Shown: one piece after another, positions 43,003-52,885 of the stretch
Layout: each line of letters opens with the position of its first letter
Numbering within the stretch: the first letter of the stretch is position 1
Translations under genes and position numbers: made by a program
The notes under the pieces: generated by a model
Databases searched by the model: none
Seen by the model: only the letters and a program-made list of their open reading frames with translations
What the model was told of the DNA's origin: nothing
Origin: Rathayibacter sp. VKM Ac-2879
GTDB lineage: Bacteria > Actinomycetota > Actinomycetes > Actinomycetales > Microbacteriaceae
Reading direction: 5' to 3'
Length of the DNA stretch: 64,000 nt
Assembly (NCBI RefSeq): GCF_015351245.1
Contig: NZ_JADKSO010000004.1
Coordinates: 248,001 to 312,000, forward strand

Positions 43003-44565
43003 ATGTCCCCGAACCATGTCGACCGCCTTCTCTCCGCCGTCTTGCTCGCCCTGTGGTTCGCGCTCTCCGCCGTCGCCGTCCATGTCCTTCCTCCTGTCGA
43101 GGTCGGCGCACCCTGGGTCGGACTGACGCTGACCTGGATGCTCGGCGTCGTGATCGGCACGGTCTGGATGGTGAGCCTCCGCTCGCTCGCCGTCCTCGTG
43201 CTCTACCCGCTGCTCGCCCGACGCCGACACGAGGTCCCGGCATACGAGTCGGACGCGGGGGTCGTCCTGCTCTCCTGCGCGGCCGACGACTTCAACCCCC
43301 GCGCTCTCCGCGCGTCGATGAACCAGACGCACCCTCGAGTGAGCACCGTCATCCTGGACGACTCGAAGGACGAGCGGGTCCGAGCAGAGATCGACTCCTT
43401 CGCCGCCCGCACCGGGGCCCGAGTGGTCAGGCGGGCCCGGCGCACGGGATTCAAGGCAGGCAACCTCAACGACTTCCTCCTGCGTGGCATCGACGAGGAG
43501 TATGTGGTCGTCGTCGACAGCGACGAGGTCCTGCCGCCCGACTTCGTCCGGCGTGCGCTCGACCACGCCGTCCACCGGGCACGGTCCGGAGTGCGGGTCG
43601 GCGTGGTCCAGGGCCGGCACCGCACGCTCCGGCGGGTCTCGGGCTTCGCGGACGAGTTCGGGGCGCTGCTCGAGACGCACGTGCGCGTCACGCAGCTCGT
43701 GCGATCCCGATTCGGCTTCTCCCACTTCATGGGGCGCGGCGCTCTGATCAGCACCGAGTGCCTCCGCGCCACCCGAGGGTTCCCGGAAGTCGTCGCTGAG
43801 GATCTCGCGTTCAGCATCGAGGCGACCGCGCAGGGATTCGAGATCGTGTATGCGCCCGAGCTGGTGAGCACAGAGGAGTTCCCCATCGACTATTTCGCCT
43901 TCAAGAAACAGCACGGCAAAGCCGCAGAGGGCAGCGTCGAGATCGTGCGGCAGTATCTCGCGCCGGTGCTTCGGTCGTCGCTGAGGCCCTGGCAGAAGGC
44001 CGACCTCCTCCTCGAGGTCCTGTCTGCCCCGTTGGGCGCGGCGCTGAGCGCGCTCCTGCTCGTCTTCTCGGCGATCGCCTCCTCCTCGGGGGAGGACGTG
44101 CTGCCAAGCTGGGCCGGGGCCGCGATCGGACTGGGCGGGCTTCTCCCGCTCCTGCCGGAGGCGCTGCGCCGCCTCAGCCGGGGTGAGGTGCGCTCCGCGG
44201 CGGTCTTCCTCCTCCGTGCCCTGGTGCTGTACGCCTCGGTGCTGTGGACGACGGCCGCGGCGGTGTGGCGGGTGGTCGGAGGCGGCGGCGCGCGGTTCAC
44301 GATCACCCCCAAGACGCGGAACACGTCGCAGTCGGCATCCTTCCGCAACGATGTGGTGGCGGCACTCGTGCTGAGTGGCCTGAGCGTCGTGGTCTGTGGT
44401 TCGGCGCTGCCCGCGCTCGGCTTCCTCGTGGCCGCGGGATGCGCGGTCTACCTCGGCGCGCGGAGCGGTGCGTGGGCGATTCCTGGACCTCAGAGGGCAA
44501 GCGTCGCTGCGCCGACGGCACACGGGGTGTCCTCTAAGCTGGGCGGATGGTCGACGTGGAGGTGA
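43003..44565 (+). CDS. Membrane-bound family 2 glycosyltransferase
   Basis: A 520-residue protein. Two N-terminal helices precede a GT-A domain: VVLLSCAADDFNPRALRASMNQT, VVVDSDEVLPPDF (metal-binding Asp pair) and VAEDLAFSIEA (base). QHGKA stands where QxxRW is usual, so processivity is doubtful. Three further membrane helices close the C-terminus. Such proteins add sugars to cell-surface polysaccharides or lipid-linked substrates; the product is unknown. There is no clear ribosome-binding site. Its end overlaps the next gene by 19 bp. Confidence 0.85.
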   Translation: MSPNHVDRLLSAVLLALWFALSAVAVHVLPPVEVGAPWVGLTLTWMLGVVIGTVWMVSLRSLAVLVLYPLLARRRHEVPAYESDAGVVLLSCAADDFNPRALRASMNQTHPRVSTVILDDSKDERVRAEIDSFAARTGARVVRRARRTGFKAGNLNDFLLRGIDEEYVVVVDSDEVLPPDFVRRALDHAVHRARSGVRVGVVQGRHRTLRRVSGFADEFGALLETHVRVTQLVRSRFGFSHFMGRGALISTECLRATRGFPEVVAEDLAFSIEATAQGFEIVYAPELVSTEEFPIDYFAFKKQHGKAAEGSVEIVRQYLAPVLRSSLRPWQKADLLLEVLSAPLGAALSALLLVFSAIASSSGEDVLPSWAGAAIGLGGLLPLLPEALRRLSRGEVRSAAVFLLRALVLYASVLWTTAAAVWRVVGGGGARFTITPKTRNTSQSASFRNDVVAALVLSGLSVVVCGSALPALGFLVAAGCAVYLGARSGAWAIPGPQRASVAAPTAHGVSSKLGGWSTWR

Positions 44566-44816
44566 CACTCGTGGGAAAGCCCGGCTGTCATCTTTGCGAC
44601 GATGCGCGCTCAGTGGTCGAGGGGGTCCTTGCCACGATCGCCGGCGAGCCCGGTGCCCCGACCGTCTCGGTGAACGACGTCTCGATCCTCGAGGACCCGG
44701 ATCTGCACGAGCGTTTCGTGGAGGAGATCCCGGTGTTGTTGATCGACGGGCGCGTCCACACGTACTGGCGCGTCGATCCGACGCGTCTTCGCAGAGCCCT
44801 CCTGGAGCACGTATGA
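44547..44816 (+). CDS. Glutaredoxin-like protein (DUF836)
   Basis: An 89-residue thioredoxin-fold protein with the redox motif GKPGCHLCDDARS near residues 10-22 and the cis-Pro in EEIPVLLIDGRVH. DUF836 proteins are actinobacterial and related to glutaredoxins; in mycothiol producers they may reduce mycothiol mixed disulfides, an inference here. ATG 44547 lies within the end of the glycosyltransferase gene. It overlaps the Dabb gene by 4 bp (ATGA at 44813). Confidence 0.87.
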   Translation: MVDVEVTLVGKPGCHLCDDARSVVEGVLATIAGEPGAPTVSVNDVSILEDPDLHERFVEEIPVLLIDGRVHTYWRVDPTRLRRALLEHV

Positions 44817-45115
44817 CCATCCGACACGTCGTCGCCTGGAAGCTGAACGCCGTCGACCCGGCGCAACGCGCTGAGCACACCACCCAGATCTCGGAGGCGC
44901 TGCGCAGCCTCCTTCCGATCATTCCCGAGATCGAGTCGATGACGATCGGCAAGAACGCGATGTTCCCGAAGGACAACTTCGACATGGTGCTCGTCGCCGA
45001 CTACGCCGACGCCGACGCGCTCAACGCCTACGTCGAGCATCCCGATCACCGGCGTGTGGCGGGCTTCATCCGTCCGCTCGTGCGCGAGCGGGCGTGCGTT
45101 GACTTCGAGGTCTGA
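44813..45115 (+). CDS. Dabb (stress-response A/B barrel) family protein
   Basis: A 100-residue protein with the Dabb pattern: IRHVVAWKLNAVD, a conserved strand DNFDMVLVADYADADALNAYVEHPDHRRV and RACVDFEV. These small dimeric proteins include stress proteins and some catalytic aromatic-ring-forming enzymes; no specific role is known here. The start at 44813 is coupled to the glutaredoxin-like gene. A weak hairpin (CGAAC-CCT-GTTCG near 45157-45169) follows the stop. Confidence 0.85.
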   Translation: MTIRHVVAWKLNAVDPAQRAEHTTQISEALRSLLPIIPEIESMTIGKNAMFPKDNFDMVLVADYADADALNAYVEHPDHRRVAGFIRPLVRERACVDFEV

Positions 45116-45276
45116 GCGGCGCCGGATCGCGGCCTCGTGATCCGAATGTTGTAGAACGAACCCTGTTCGGGGGATTCTTCTTCTTCGGGTCCTCTCGGTT
45201 GCCACCTAGGCTCTTCTCGGGGAGGCCTGCTCCCCGTGTCCGGGGTGCATTCAGCGTCTCGTGAGGAGGAACGTCC

Positions 45277-46764
45277 ATGTCACGACGCCGTACCGCGGCT
45301 TCCACGCTCGCGCTCGCCGTGCTGCTCCTCCACCTCGCGCTGCCGGCCCAGGCGGCCGAGACCGTTCCGCGCGTGCAGACCGAGGTGGTCGACCCCGCGG
45401 AGCCGACCGATCCTGCCGTCCCCGGGGATCCGACCGATCCGGTCGATCCCACTGATCCGGTCGATCCGACTGACCCCGTCGACCCGACGGACCCGGTCGA
45501 CCCCACGGACCCGACCGACCCCGCCACGCCCGACCCGGAGCCGACCGATTCGACGACTCCCGACCCGGGGCCGAGCGAGCCCGCGGTCGACCCCTCGCCG
45601 AGCGATCCCGCACCGAACCCCGATCCGACGACGGTCCCCGATCCGGGAACCGGTGGCGGTACCGGAGGCGGCGACTCCGGGGGTGGCCAGCCCGGCGGCG
45701 GCCAGTCCGGCGGATCGAGCGGTGCCGGAGACACGAGCGGTTCTGCCGGCGGGACTCCAACGAGCCAGGCCGGCAGCGCTGCCCCGCCCCCCTCCTCGCC
45801 TGGGCGCACCCTCCTCTCGACCTCGACGGGCGACGCCGCGTCGGCCCCCGTTCCCGTGACCGGGGGCGCACCCGTCGTCGAATCGGCAGCCCCCGCCGTC
45901 TCGGTTTATCTCACCCGAGACGCCGGCATCGACGCCTCCTCGCTCACGGTCGAACTTGCGCGCTTCTACGGCGTCGGAGTCGCCTACGCGGGTTTCCAGC
46001 GCGAGGAGAACGCGACGCTCAGCCTCCGTGCCCCCGGCGGCACCGAGACGGCGCTCTCGGTCGAGGGCCGCCAGGACGGCGCGACCAGCAGCACCGGCTC
46101 GGCGACCGTGCCCGCCTCCGCCCTGACATCGATCGGCAGCTACACCGTCACCGCTACGGGCGACCGCGGATCGACGGCCGCGACCACGTTCGCGCTCGCT
46201 GCCTCCACCGGCCCGGGCGTGCTCGTCGAGCCACGCGTCTCGACGAGCAGCGAAGCGGGGTCTCCGCGGGGCGCCGTGTGGGGCTTCGGTCCGGTCGAGA
46301 GCGTCTCGGTCCGAGCGTTCACCACCACGGGCGTCCGCGCCGAGCTCGCCGCGGGCGAGCTCTCGGTGCGAGTGGACGCGCTCGGGTGGGCCGGCCTCGA
46401 CCTCGGCGCCGCGATCGTGAAGGAGGCGACTGCGCCCGTCTACTGCATCGTCGCCGTGGGGTCGATCAGCAAGCGCACCGCGGCGGTCACCGTCTCGTAC
46501 CCGAGCGAGGGCTCCTCCACCTCGCCGCCCGAAGCGTCGCAGGTCTGCGGAGTCGCGATCGAATCGGCGATCTCGGGTCTCGTCGCGCCGAGCTCCGGCA
46601 CCCGCGCCGGAGGCCTCTCGGCCGGCGTCGGGCTCGCGATCGGCGCGGGAGTCCTCGTCGCTGCCCTCCTCGCCGGCCTGCTCGCCGCCGTCGTCGTGCG
46701 GCGCCGCCGTGAGAACGCCGACCTGCTCGTCGGCGGCCCGCTCCCGCATCAGCAGCAGGAGTGA
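45277..46764 (+). CDS. Secreted, membrane-anchored surface protein with Pro/Asp repeats
   Basis: A 495-residue protein. A signal peptide (TLALAVLLLHLALPAQA) precedes a long Pro/Asp/Thr repeat (DPTDPV units) and a Gly/Ser-rich spacer. From about residue 205 a folded domain begins, VSVYLTRDAGIDASSLTVELARFYGVG. One C-terminal membrane helix (AGVGLAIGAGVLVAALLAGLLAAVVV) and RRRRENAD stop-transfer residues anchor it. There is no LPxTG. It likely spans the wall as a stalk with a distal domain. It converges with the gene at 46776, whose stop is 11 bp away. Confidence 0.8.
   Translation: MSRRRTAASTLALAVLLLHLALPAQAAETVPRVQTEVVDPAEPTDPAVPGDPTDPVDPTDPVDPTDPVDPTDPVDPTDPTDPATPDPEPTDSTTPDPGPSEPAVDPSPSDPAPNPDPTTVPDPGTGGGTGGGDSGGGQPGGGQSGGSSGAGDTSGSAGGTPTSQAGSAAPPPSSPGRTLLSTSTGDAASAPVPVTGGAPVVESAAPAVSVYLTRDAGIDASSLTVELARFYGVGVAYAGFQREENATLSLRAPGGTETALSVEGRQDGATSSTGSATVPASALTSIGSYTVTATGDRGSTAATTFALAASTGPGVLVEPRVSTSSEAGSPRGAVWGFGPVESVSVRAFTTTGVRAELAAGELSVRVDALGWAGLDLGAAIVKEATAPVYCIVAVGSISKRTAAVTVSYPSEGSSTSPPEASQVCGVAIESAISGLVAPSSGTRAGGLSAGVGLAIGAGVLVAALLAGLLAAVVVRRRRENADLLVGGPLPHQQQE
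45424..45530 (+). repeat. Tandem 18-bp repeat encoding DPTDPV units
   Basis: An 18-bp repeat, imperfectly copied about five times, encodes Asp-Pro-Thr-Asp-Pro-Val. Third-position drift between the copies shows that the protein repeat is under selection while the DNA diverges. Copy number may vary between strains and would change the length of the stalk. Confidence 0.8.
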
Positions 46765-46775
46765 CGTCCGCGGTC

Positions 46776-47378
46776 TCAGACGAGCGCACCCCAGTCGGTC
46801 GCGGTGTCGTCTCGGACGACCTCGACGCTCGCCACTGAGCGCATCCCGCTCCGCATCGGGAACGACAGCCAGACGTCGGTGATGTGCGCCTTCTCGAGAC
46901 TCTCCGCGACCGCGGCGTCGTCTGTCGTGCTCAGAAGGATCAGGTGCACCACGAAGCGCTGGCCGTCGCAGGAATGCCGCAGCCGTCGTCCGATCGCGGC
47001 TGTCCCCGACCACCTGCCGTCGGGAGTCATCGCGACTCCATGGTGGGGGTAGTAGACGCCGGGGTCCTCCTCCACGAAGAGGCGGAGGGTGTAGCCGGCC
47101 GGGAGAGGTTCGAAGGAGCCGGAGGCCTCCACGAGATGGCAGTGGCGGCTCCCTGCCAGGGGCTGCTCGAGAGTGTGCTGGAGCCTCTGGGCTGCACGTT
47201 CGGCGCGGATCCCCGCCCACTGGCGAGAGGCGATGAACGCCACCGACACGATGGCGGACGCGAGGACCACGAGGACGGTCCCCCCGGGATCGAAGTCGCG
47301 GAGGAACGTGATGACAGTCTGAGCGGAGGCGAAGAGCCACCAGAACAGCGTGACTCCGCGGCGCCAGGGGTGCTGCAT
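46776..47378 (-). CDS. Hypothetical membrane protein
   Basis: A 200-residue protein with one or two N-terminal membrane helices (GVTLFWWLFASAQTVITFL, VLVVLASAIVSVAFIA) and a soluble part with beta-rich stretches: YTLRLFVEEDPGVYYPHHG, RFVVHLILLSTTDDAAVAESLEKAHI. I recognise no family. The ATG at 47378 follows a stretch with GGGAGAG. It converges with the surface-protein gene. Nothing else in the neighbourhood explains it. Confidence 0.65.
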   Translation of the reverse strand: MQHPWRRGVTLFWWLFASAQTVITFLRDFDPGGTVLVVLASAIVSVAFIASRQWAGIRAERAAQRLQHTLEQPLAGSRHCHLVEASGSFEPLPAGYTLRLFVEEDPGVYYPHHGVAMTPDGRWSGTAAIGRRLRHSCDGQRFVVHLILLSTTDDAAVAESLEKAHITDVWLSFPMRSGMRSVASVEVVRDDTATDWGALV

Positions 47379-47484
47379 CGCCTCTCCCTCCCGGTGGCTC
47401 GATGAGGAGAAGTGTGGCCTGTCCGGCCGGAGGAGTCACCTGTTCGTGACCTGATCCGTCATCTTTGCCGCTGTGCTCGCGTCC

Positions 47485-50287
47485 TCAACCGAGTGCGCTG
47501 AACCGCAGCACGAGCGAGCGAGCCTCCGGACGCAGCTGCGCGTCAGGCCACACGTCGGGGCCGCAGGCCCGCGAGCCCAGCCCGTGCTGGGCCGCGTCGA
47601 TCGACAGCACGGAGCGGGAGGAGACGGGCAGCTCGTGCGGGTGCCGGGCCAGCGCGATCTCCTGCGGAGTGTGCCTCGAGAGGGTGAAGCCGGGAAGGCG
47701 GCCGTGCAGATCGCGTGCCGCCTCGACGCGCAGACGCGGCGTGTCTCCCTCCGACAGAAGGAGCTCGCGCATCGAGCTGCGATGCCCGCTCTCCTGCGGT
47801 CGCGCGTAGCGGGTGGGCAGCTCGTCGATGCCTGCCGAGAAGCGGCCGACGCGTGCCGCGTGCCTGCTGTCCGGGTAGGACTCGCGCGGGCCGGTCCCGA
47901 ACCACTCCACGACGTCGATGGAGGCGGGGAGGTCGAGGTGGATGCCCAGGCGCGGCCAGACCATGTCCCAGCGGCCGGTGGGAGCGAGATCGACTCGCAA
48001 CACCGCGGAGTCGCCGTCCACGCTCCAACGCTCGTCCGTTGTCGGTCGGCGCGCGCCAGAGCTCGGCGCGCGGACCCTCGATGGCGAGTCCCGCCAGCTC
48101 GACCACGCGCCAGCCGCGGAAGCGGGCCGGCCCTCCGTCGCCCGTCGAGCGAGAGGCCCTGGCCCACTCGGGAACCGGCGCGGGAGCGGAGAGGAGACGT
48201 TGTGCGGTCGAGAGGACGTGCCCCTCCTCGGCCCACTCCGTCGGCGCCGCGAGCACGATGTCGACCGTGAGCCAGACCTCGCCGACGGCGGGCACGTCGA
48301 CCCTCGGCAGCGCAAGACGCGCGGAGGCGCCAGCCGCGATCACGGGTGCGGCGAGCGTCCCCTCCTGCGTCACTCGCCCCTCGAGCTCGACCCGCCACTC
48401 GAGGCGCAGGTCGGCGGTGGAGGCGTCATGGCGCCGGTTCTCGACGTCGATCCCGTCGGCATCGATGTGCGCCCGCACCGGCGCCACGACCTGCTTCCAT
48501 TCGAAGAGGCCGGGGCTCGGGGTGCCGTCCGAGAGCACCATGCCATCCATCACGAAGTTGCCGTCGTGGACGATCTCGCCGAAGTCGCCGCCGTAGGCGA
48601 AGTACTCGACGCCTTCGGACGTCCGAGCGCGCAGGCCGTGATCGCGCCACTCCCAGACGAAACCGCCGTGCAGCCGCGGAAACCGCTCCACGAGCTCCTC
48701 GTACTGGTCGATCGCCCCGGGGCCGTTGCCCATCGCGTGCACGTACTCGCAGAGCAGGAACGGCTTGGCCCGCTGACGGGCCGACTCTCCGGGAGAGCAC
48801 CCGAGGAGCGGAGAGCGCGAGTCGTCACGCCCGATCCGCTCGGTCTCCGGAACGGAGGAGTACATCCGCGAGTACACGTCGGTGTAGGCGCCCGTGTAGT
48901 CGCCCTCGTAATGCACCGGGCGTTCGGGGTCGCGGGCGTGCACCCAGGCCGACATCGCGGCGAGGTTCGCGCCGGTGCCCGCCTCGTTGCCGAGCGACCA
49001 CAGCACGATGCTCGGATGGTTCTTATCGCGCTCGACGGTCCGCTCGATGCGGTCGAGGTACGCCTCGCGCCACGCCGGATCGTCGCTGGGATTGCCTACC
49101 CAGTCGTGCCGCTCGAAGCCGTGCGTCTCGAGGTCGCACTCGAGGATCACCCAGAAGCCGAGCTCGTCGGCGAGGTCGAGGAGGCGGGGGTGCGGCGGGT
49201 AGTGGCTGGTGCGGATCGCGTTGACGTTGAAGCGTTTCATCATCGCCAGGTCGTCGCGGGCGAAGCCCTCGTCGAACGCACGCCCGCGATCAGGGTGGGT
49301 CTCGTGGCGGTTCACCCCGTGGAACACCACCCGCTCACCGTTGACGAGGAAGCGGTCGCCGCGGATCTCGACGGTACGGAAGCCGAGACGGAGCGAGACC
49401 GTCTCGCCGGCGGAGGCGAGCTGCGCGTCGTAGAGGCGCGGCGCCTCCGCCGACCACGGGTCGACCGCCGGCACCTCGATCGGGGCAATCTCCTCCGCGC
49501 TGCCCCAGACGGCCTCGATCCCCAGCTCGGGAACGCGCAGCGTGAGCGGGTACGCGGCCCGCGCTGCCACGACCTCGGTCTCGATGCGGCCCGCGCCCGT
49601 CTCGAAGGAGGCGCGCACCCAGACGTCCTCGATCCCCCCGACCGGTCGGGCGAGCAGATGTACCGAGCGGAAGATGCCGGGCAGCCACCACTGGTCCTGG
49701 TCTTCGATGTAGCTCGCCGCCGACCACTGGTGCACCCGCACGACGACGAGGTTCTCGCCGGGACGGACCACGCCGGTCACGTCGAACTCTTGCGCGAGCC
49801 GGCTCCCCGACCCGATGCCGATCTCCACGCCGTTGACCCACACCCGATACCGCGACTCGACCCCGTCGAACCGCAGGACGATCGCCTCGGCGTCGGCCCA
49901 CTCCTTCGGTACCCGGATCGTCCGGCGGTAGTCACCGGTCGGGTTCTCGTCGGGCACGAACGGCGGCTCGGTCGCGAACGGGTACTGAACGTTCGTGTAG
50001 GCGGGTCGGCCGTAGCGGCCCTCGCCCTGCAGCACCCAGTGGGCGGGCACCGGCAGCAGATCCCAGGAGGAGTCGTCGAACGATTCGGCCGCGACGGCAT
50101 CGACACCTTCGCCGTCGGGCAGGACGCCCTCGCCTCCGAGCGTGCCGGGCGCCGCCGGCAGCAGACGGAATCGCCAGTCCCCGTCGAGGCTCAGCGCGGG
50201 GGCGTCGGTGTGCAGCCAGGAGCGGGCGGGCCGACGGCGGCCCGAGCCGGGGCCTGTGTCGTTCAGGTAGTGGGGCGTCGGCGTCAT
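47485..50287 (-). pseudogene. lacZ: Beta-galactosidase (GH2, LacZ type), internal deletion and frameshift
   Basis: From ATG 50287 the LacZ fold is intact: sugar-binding and immunoglobulin domains, then the TIM barrel with the acid/base Glu in LWSLGNEAGTGAN and the nucleophile region FLLCEYVHAMGNGPG, then FRGWRV and WRAPTDN at 48038 or so. Family members continue with roughly 75-110 residues before the LDLP..EWFG block; here the frame changes within a few bases and resumes at ERWSVDGDSAV, IDVVEWFGTGPRESYPDSR, through to the C-terminus. So domain 5 lost about 225-330 bp and the frame. Catalytic residues survive, yet the C-terminal domain completing the active site would not be translated. A sequencing error alone cannot explain the missing residues. 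Confidence 0.75.
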
Positions 50288-50433
50288 CGCACGGAACCTT
50301 CCTCCGGGCCGCGTCGAAGTGCCGCGGTGCGCTCATGCTGTCGTGTTCCAGCGTCCCACGCGAGGGAGGCGCCCCAGGGGAGTCGAGCACGTGCCGACGA
50401 TCCGCCTCCCGGCGAGGCAGCCTCGCGGAGGGC

Positions 50434-51789
50434 CTACGGCAGCAGGCGGGTGGGCCCCCGGAAGAGGTAGGTGACCTCGCGCAGGTTGGCCTGGTGCAGC
50501 ATCAGCATGATGACGCGGGACAGGCCCATGCCGAAGCCTCCGTGCGGCGGCACCCCGTAGCGGAAGAAGTCGAGGTAGAAGCCGAGTTCCTCGGGGTCGA
50601 GCCCCTTCTCGCGCGCCTGCTCGACGAGCACGTCGACGCGGTGCTCGCGCTGCGCGCCGGTGGAGATCTCGACGCCGTTGTAGATGAGGTCGTAGCTGTT
50701 GGTGATCGTCGAGTCGCCCTCGCGGCGCATGTGGTAGAACGGCCGGATGCTCGACGCATAGTCGGTGAGGAACACGAAGTCGTGGCCGAACTCCTCTTTC
50801 ACGTATGCCGCGACGCGACGCTCGCCCTCCGGGTCCATGTCGTCGTCGGCACGGGGGACCTCGTAGCCGCGCTCGGCGACGATGCGCTTGGCGTCGGCCA
50901 GCGGGATGCGCGGGAACGGGGTGCTGGGAACCTCCAGCTCGATGTCGAAGAGAGCCTTCACCTCGGCGCCGTGCTTCTCGACGACGGCGGTGAGGCCCGC
51001 GACCATCAGCTCCTCGTGCAGGGTCATGACGTCCTCGTGCGAGTCGATCCACGACACCTCGGCGTCGACGCTCGTGAACTCGGTGGCGTGCCGGGAGGTG
51101 AAGCTCGGGTCGGCGCGGAACGCCGGACCGACCTCGAACACCTTGCCGAAGCCCGCGGGCTGCGCCATCTGCTTGAAGAACTGCGGGCTCTGCGCGAGGT
51201 AGGCCTTGGTCTCGAAGTACTCGACCTCGAAGAGCTCGGCACGCGACTCCGAGGCGCTCGCCATGAGCTTCGGCGTGTGGATCTCGATGAAGTCGTGCTC
51301 GATCCAGTAGCTGCGCAGGGCGTGCTCGAACGTGGTCTGCACGCGCGCGATGAGGTTCTGCTCGGGGCGGCGCAGGTCGAGAAAGCGCCAGTCCATGCGC
51401 TTGTCGATGCCGGAGTCGGGGGCGATGGGCGTCTCGGGGATCGACGCCGCCACGACCTCGAGGGTCTCGAGCTTGACCTCGATGCCGCCGAGCTTGACGC
51501 GCTCGTCATGCTTGAGGCTGCCGGTGACGGTGACGAAGGAGCCCAGGGCCAGGCCCGAGATCGTCTCGGTGAGGGCGAGCTTCGCCCGGGCGGCCTCGTC
51601 GCCGTCCTCCGCCTCGCGCACGGTCGGGTTCACCAGCTGCACGGAGCCTGACTCGTCGCGGAGGACGACGAACTGCACCTTCTTCTGGTCGCGCACGGTC
51701 TCGACCCAGCCGGAGACGCGGACCGGGCCGTCCTCGAGCGCAGCGAGCTTGCGGACGGTGGTGCGGGGGAGGCGGGTCTCGTCGGTCAC
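50434..51789 (-). CDS. aspS: Aspartyl-tRNA synthetase, archaeal/short (possibly non-discriminating) type
   Basis: A 451-residue class II synthetase. OB-fold N-terminus (VRVSGWVETVRDQKKVQFVVLRDE), then motif 2 and 3 cores SPQFFKQM, GPAFRAD, HATEFTSVDAEVSW, and GFGMGLSRVIMLML. The usual bacterial AspRS is about 590 residues with a GAD insertion; this one lacks it and resembles archaeal AspRS. Such forms often charge tRNA-Asn too, feeding GatCAB; whether it does cannot be read here. GTG 51789 is the start. It follows the lacZ start region on the same strand. Confidence 0.93.
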   Translation of the reverse strand: MTDETRLPRTTVRKLAALEDGPVRVSGWVETVRDQKKVQFVVLRDESGSVQLVNPTVREAEDGDEAARAKLALTETISGLALGSFVTVTGSLKHDERVKLGGIEVKLETLEVVAASIPETPIAPDSGIDKRMDWRFLDLRRPEQNLIARVQTTFEHALRSYWIEHDFIEIHTPKLMASASESRAELFEVEYFETKAYLAQSPQFFKQMAQPAGFGKVFEVGPAFRADPSFTSRHATEFTSVDAEVSWIDSHEDVMTLHEELMVAGLTAVVEKHGAEVKALFDIELEVPSTPFPRIPLADAKRIVAERGYEVPRADDDMDPEGERRVAAYVKEEFGHDFVFLTDYASSIRPFYHMRREGDSTITNSYDLIYNGVEISTGAQREHRVDVLVEQAREKGLDPEELGFYLDFFRYGVPPHGGFGMGLSRVIMLMLHQANLREVTYLFRGPTRLLP

Positions 51790-51972
51790 GAGAGGGGAGT
51801 CTACTCGCGGGCTCGGCGGGAGCCCGGGCGCACGGCCTGCGGCGTGCAGCAGGTCGACAAGGCAATCTGCGCCGCCTCTCTGCCGCGGTCCGCATCGAGA
51901 CCGTCCACAGCGTGCGTGAACCGCTAGCATCTTCGAGCGATCCCGTCGTCTGAGGGAAAGCAAGGGGGAGCC

Positions 51973-52812
51973 ATGCCAGATGCCGAGCCTCACTCGACGG
52001 CGACTCGCTCGACCGACCCTGCGCAGCGTGGGTCGCCGCCTCGACAGGTGAGCACCGCGCTCGTCACCGGCGCGTCCTCCGGCATCGGCCTCGCCTTCGC
52101 GCGCGCCTTCGCGCGGCGCGGCTTCGGCCTCGTGCTCGTGGCCCGCGACGAGGCTCGACTCCGCGACGAGGCGGCTGACCTGCGTCGGCGCGGCTCCCCG
52201 CAGGTGGAGGTACTGAGGGCCGACCTCGCCGATCGCGAGCAGGTCGAGAGCGTGCGTCGGCGTCTCGTCGACCCGGCCAGGCCGGTGCGGGTGCTCGTCA
52301 ACAACGCCGGTTTCGGGATCGAGGGCAGCTTCGCCGTCCCCGATGTCGCGGCGCAGGATCAGGCGTTCGAGGTCATGGTCCGCTCGGTCGCCGTGCTCTC
52401 GGGCGCGGCGGCGGAGGCGATGGCTGCGCGGGGCCGCGGGGCGATCCTGACGGTCTCGAGTGTCGCCGGGTTCGTGCACCTCGGCCCGTACTCGGCGGTG
52501 AAGGCGTGGGCGACGGCCTTCACGCAATCGCTCGCGGTCGAGCTGCGCGGCACCGGGGTCCGTGCGGCGGTGCTCTGCCCCGGATGGGTGCGCACCGAGT
52601 TCCACACGCGGGCGGCGATGGACACCTCCTCGATTCCCGCCTTCCTCTGGCTCCGCGCCGACGCGGTGGTGGAGGAGTTCCTCGGCGACGTCGCCCGCGG
52701 CCAGGTGGTCTCGGTGCCGTCGTGGCGTTTCGGCGTGCCGATGGCGCTCGTGCGGCACCTCCCAGGCTGGCTCGTGCGGAGGCTCTCCTCGGCCGTTCTC
52801 GCGCGCCGCTGA
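51973..52812 (+). CDS. Short-chain dehydrogenase/reductase (classical)
   Basis: A 279-residue SDR. NAD(P) motif TGASSGIGLAFARA is near residue 33, NNAGFGIEGSF near 112, catalytic Ser in VSSVAGF near 158 and Tyr-Lys in YSAVKAW near 174. Substrate unknown; the sequence resembles actinobacterial SDRs annotated as ketoacyl reductases. ATG 51973 follows AAGGGGG. It is divergent from aspS and followed by the phosphatase gene after about 70 bp. Confidence 0.9.
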   Translation: MPDAEPHSTATRSTDPAQRGSPPRQVSTALVTGASSGIGLAFARAFARRGFGLVLVARDEARLRDEAADLRRRGSPQVEVLRADLADREQVESVRRRLVDPARPVRVLVNNAGFGIEGSFAVPDVAAQDQAFEVMVRSVAVLSGAAAEAMAARGRGAILTVSSVAGFVHLGPYSAVKAWATAFTQSLAVELRGTGVRAAVLCPGWVRTEFHTRAAMDTSSIPAFLWLRADAVVEEFLGDVARGQVVSVPSWRFGVPMALVRHLPGWLVRRLSSAVLARR

Positions 52813-52885
52813 GGTCCCGCCCAGGCCCCACCCAGTCCGGCCGCCGGACCGATCCTGCCGGCGTCGTTCCGTACACTTGACGCTC

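Noticed and set aside
45424-45530. CRISPR-like repeat.
   Set aside because: The 18-bp units are in a coding frame, directly tandem with no spacers, and encode DPTDPV repeats of a secreted protein.
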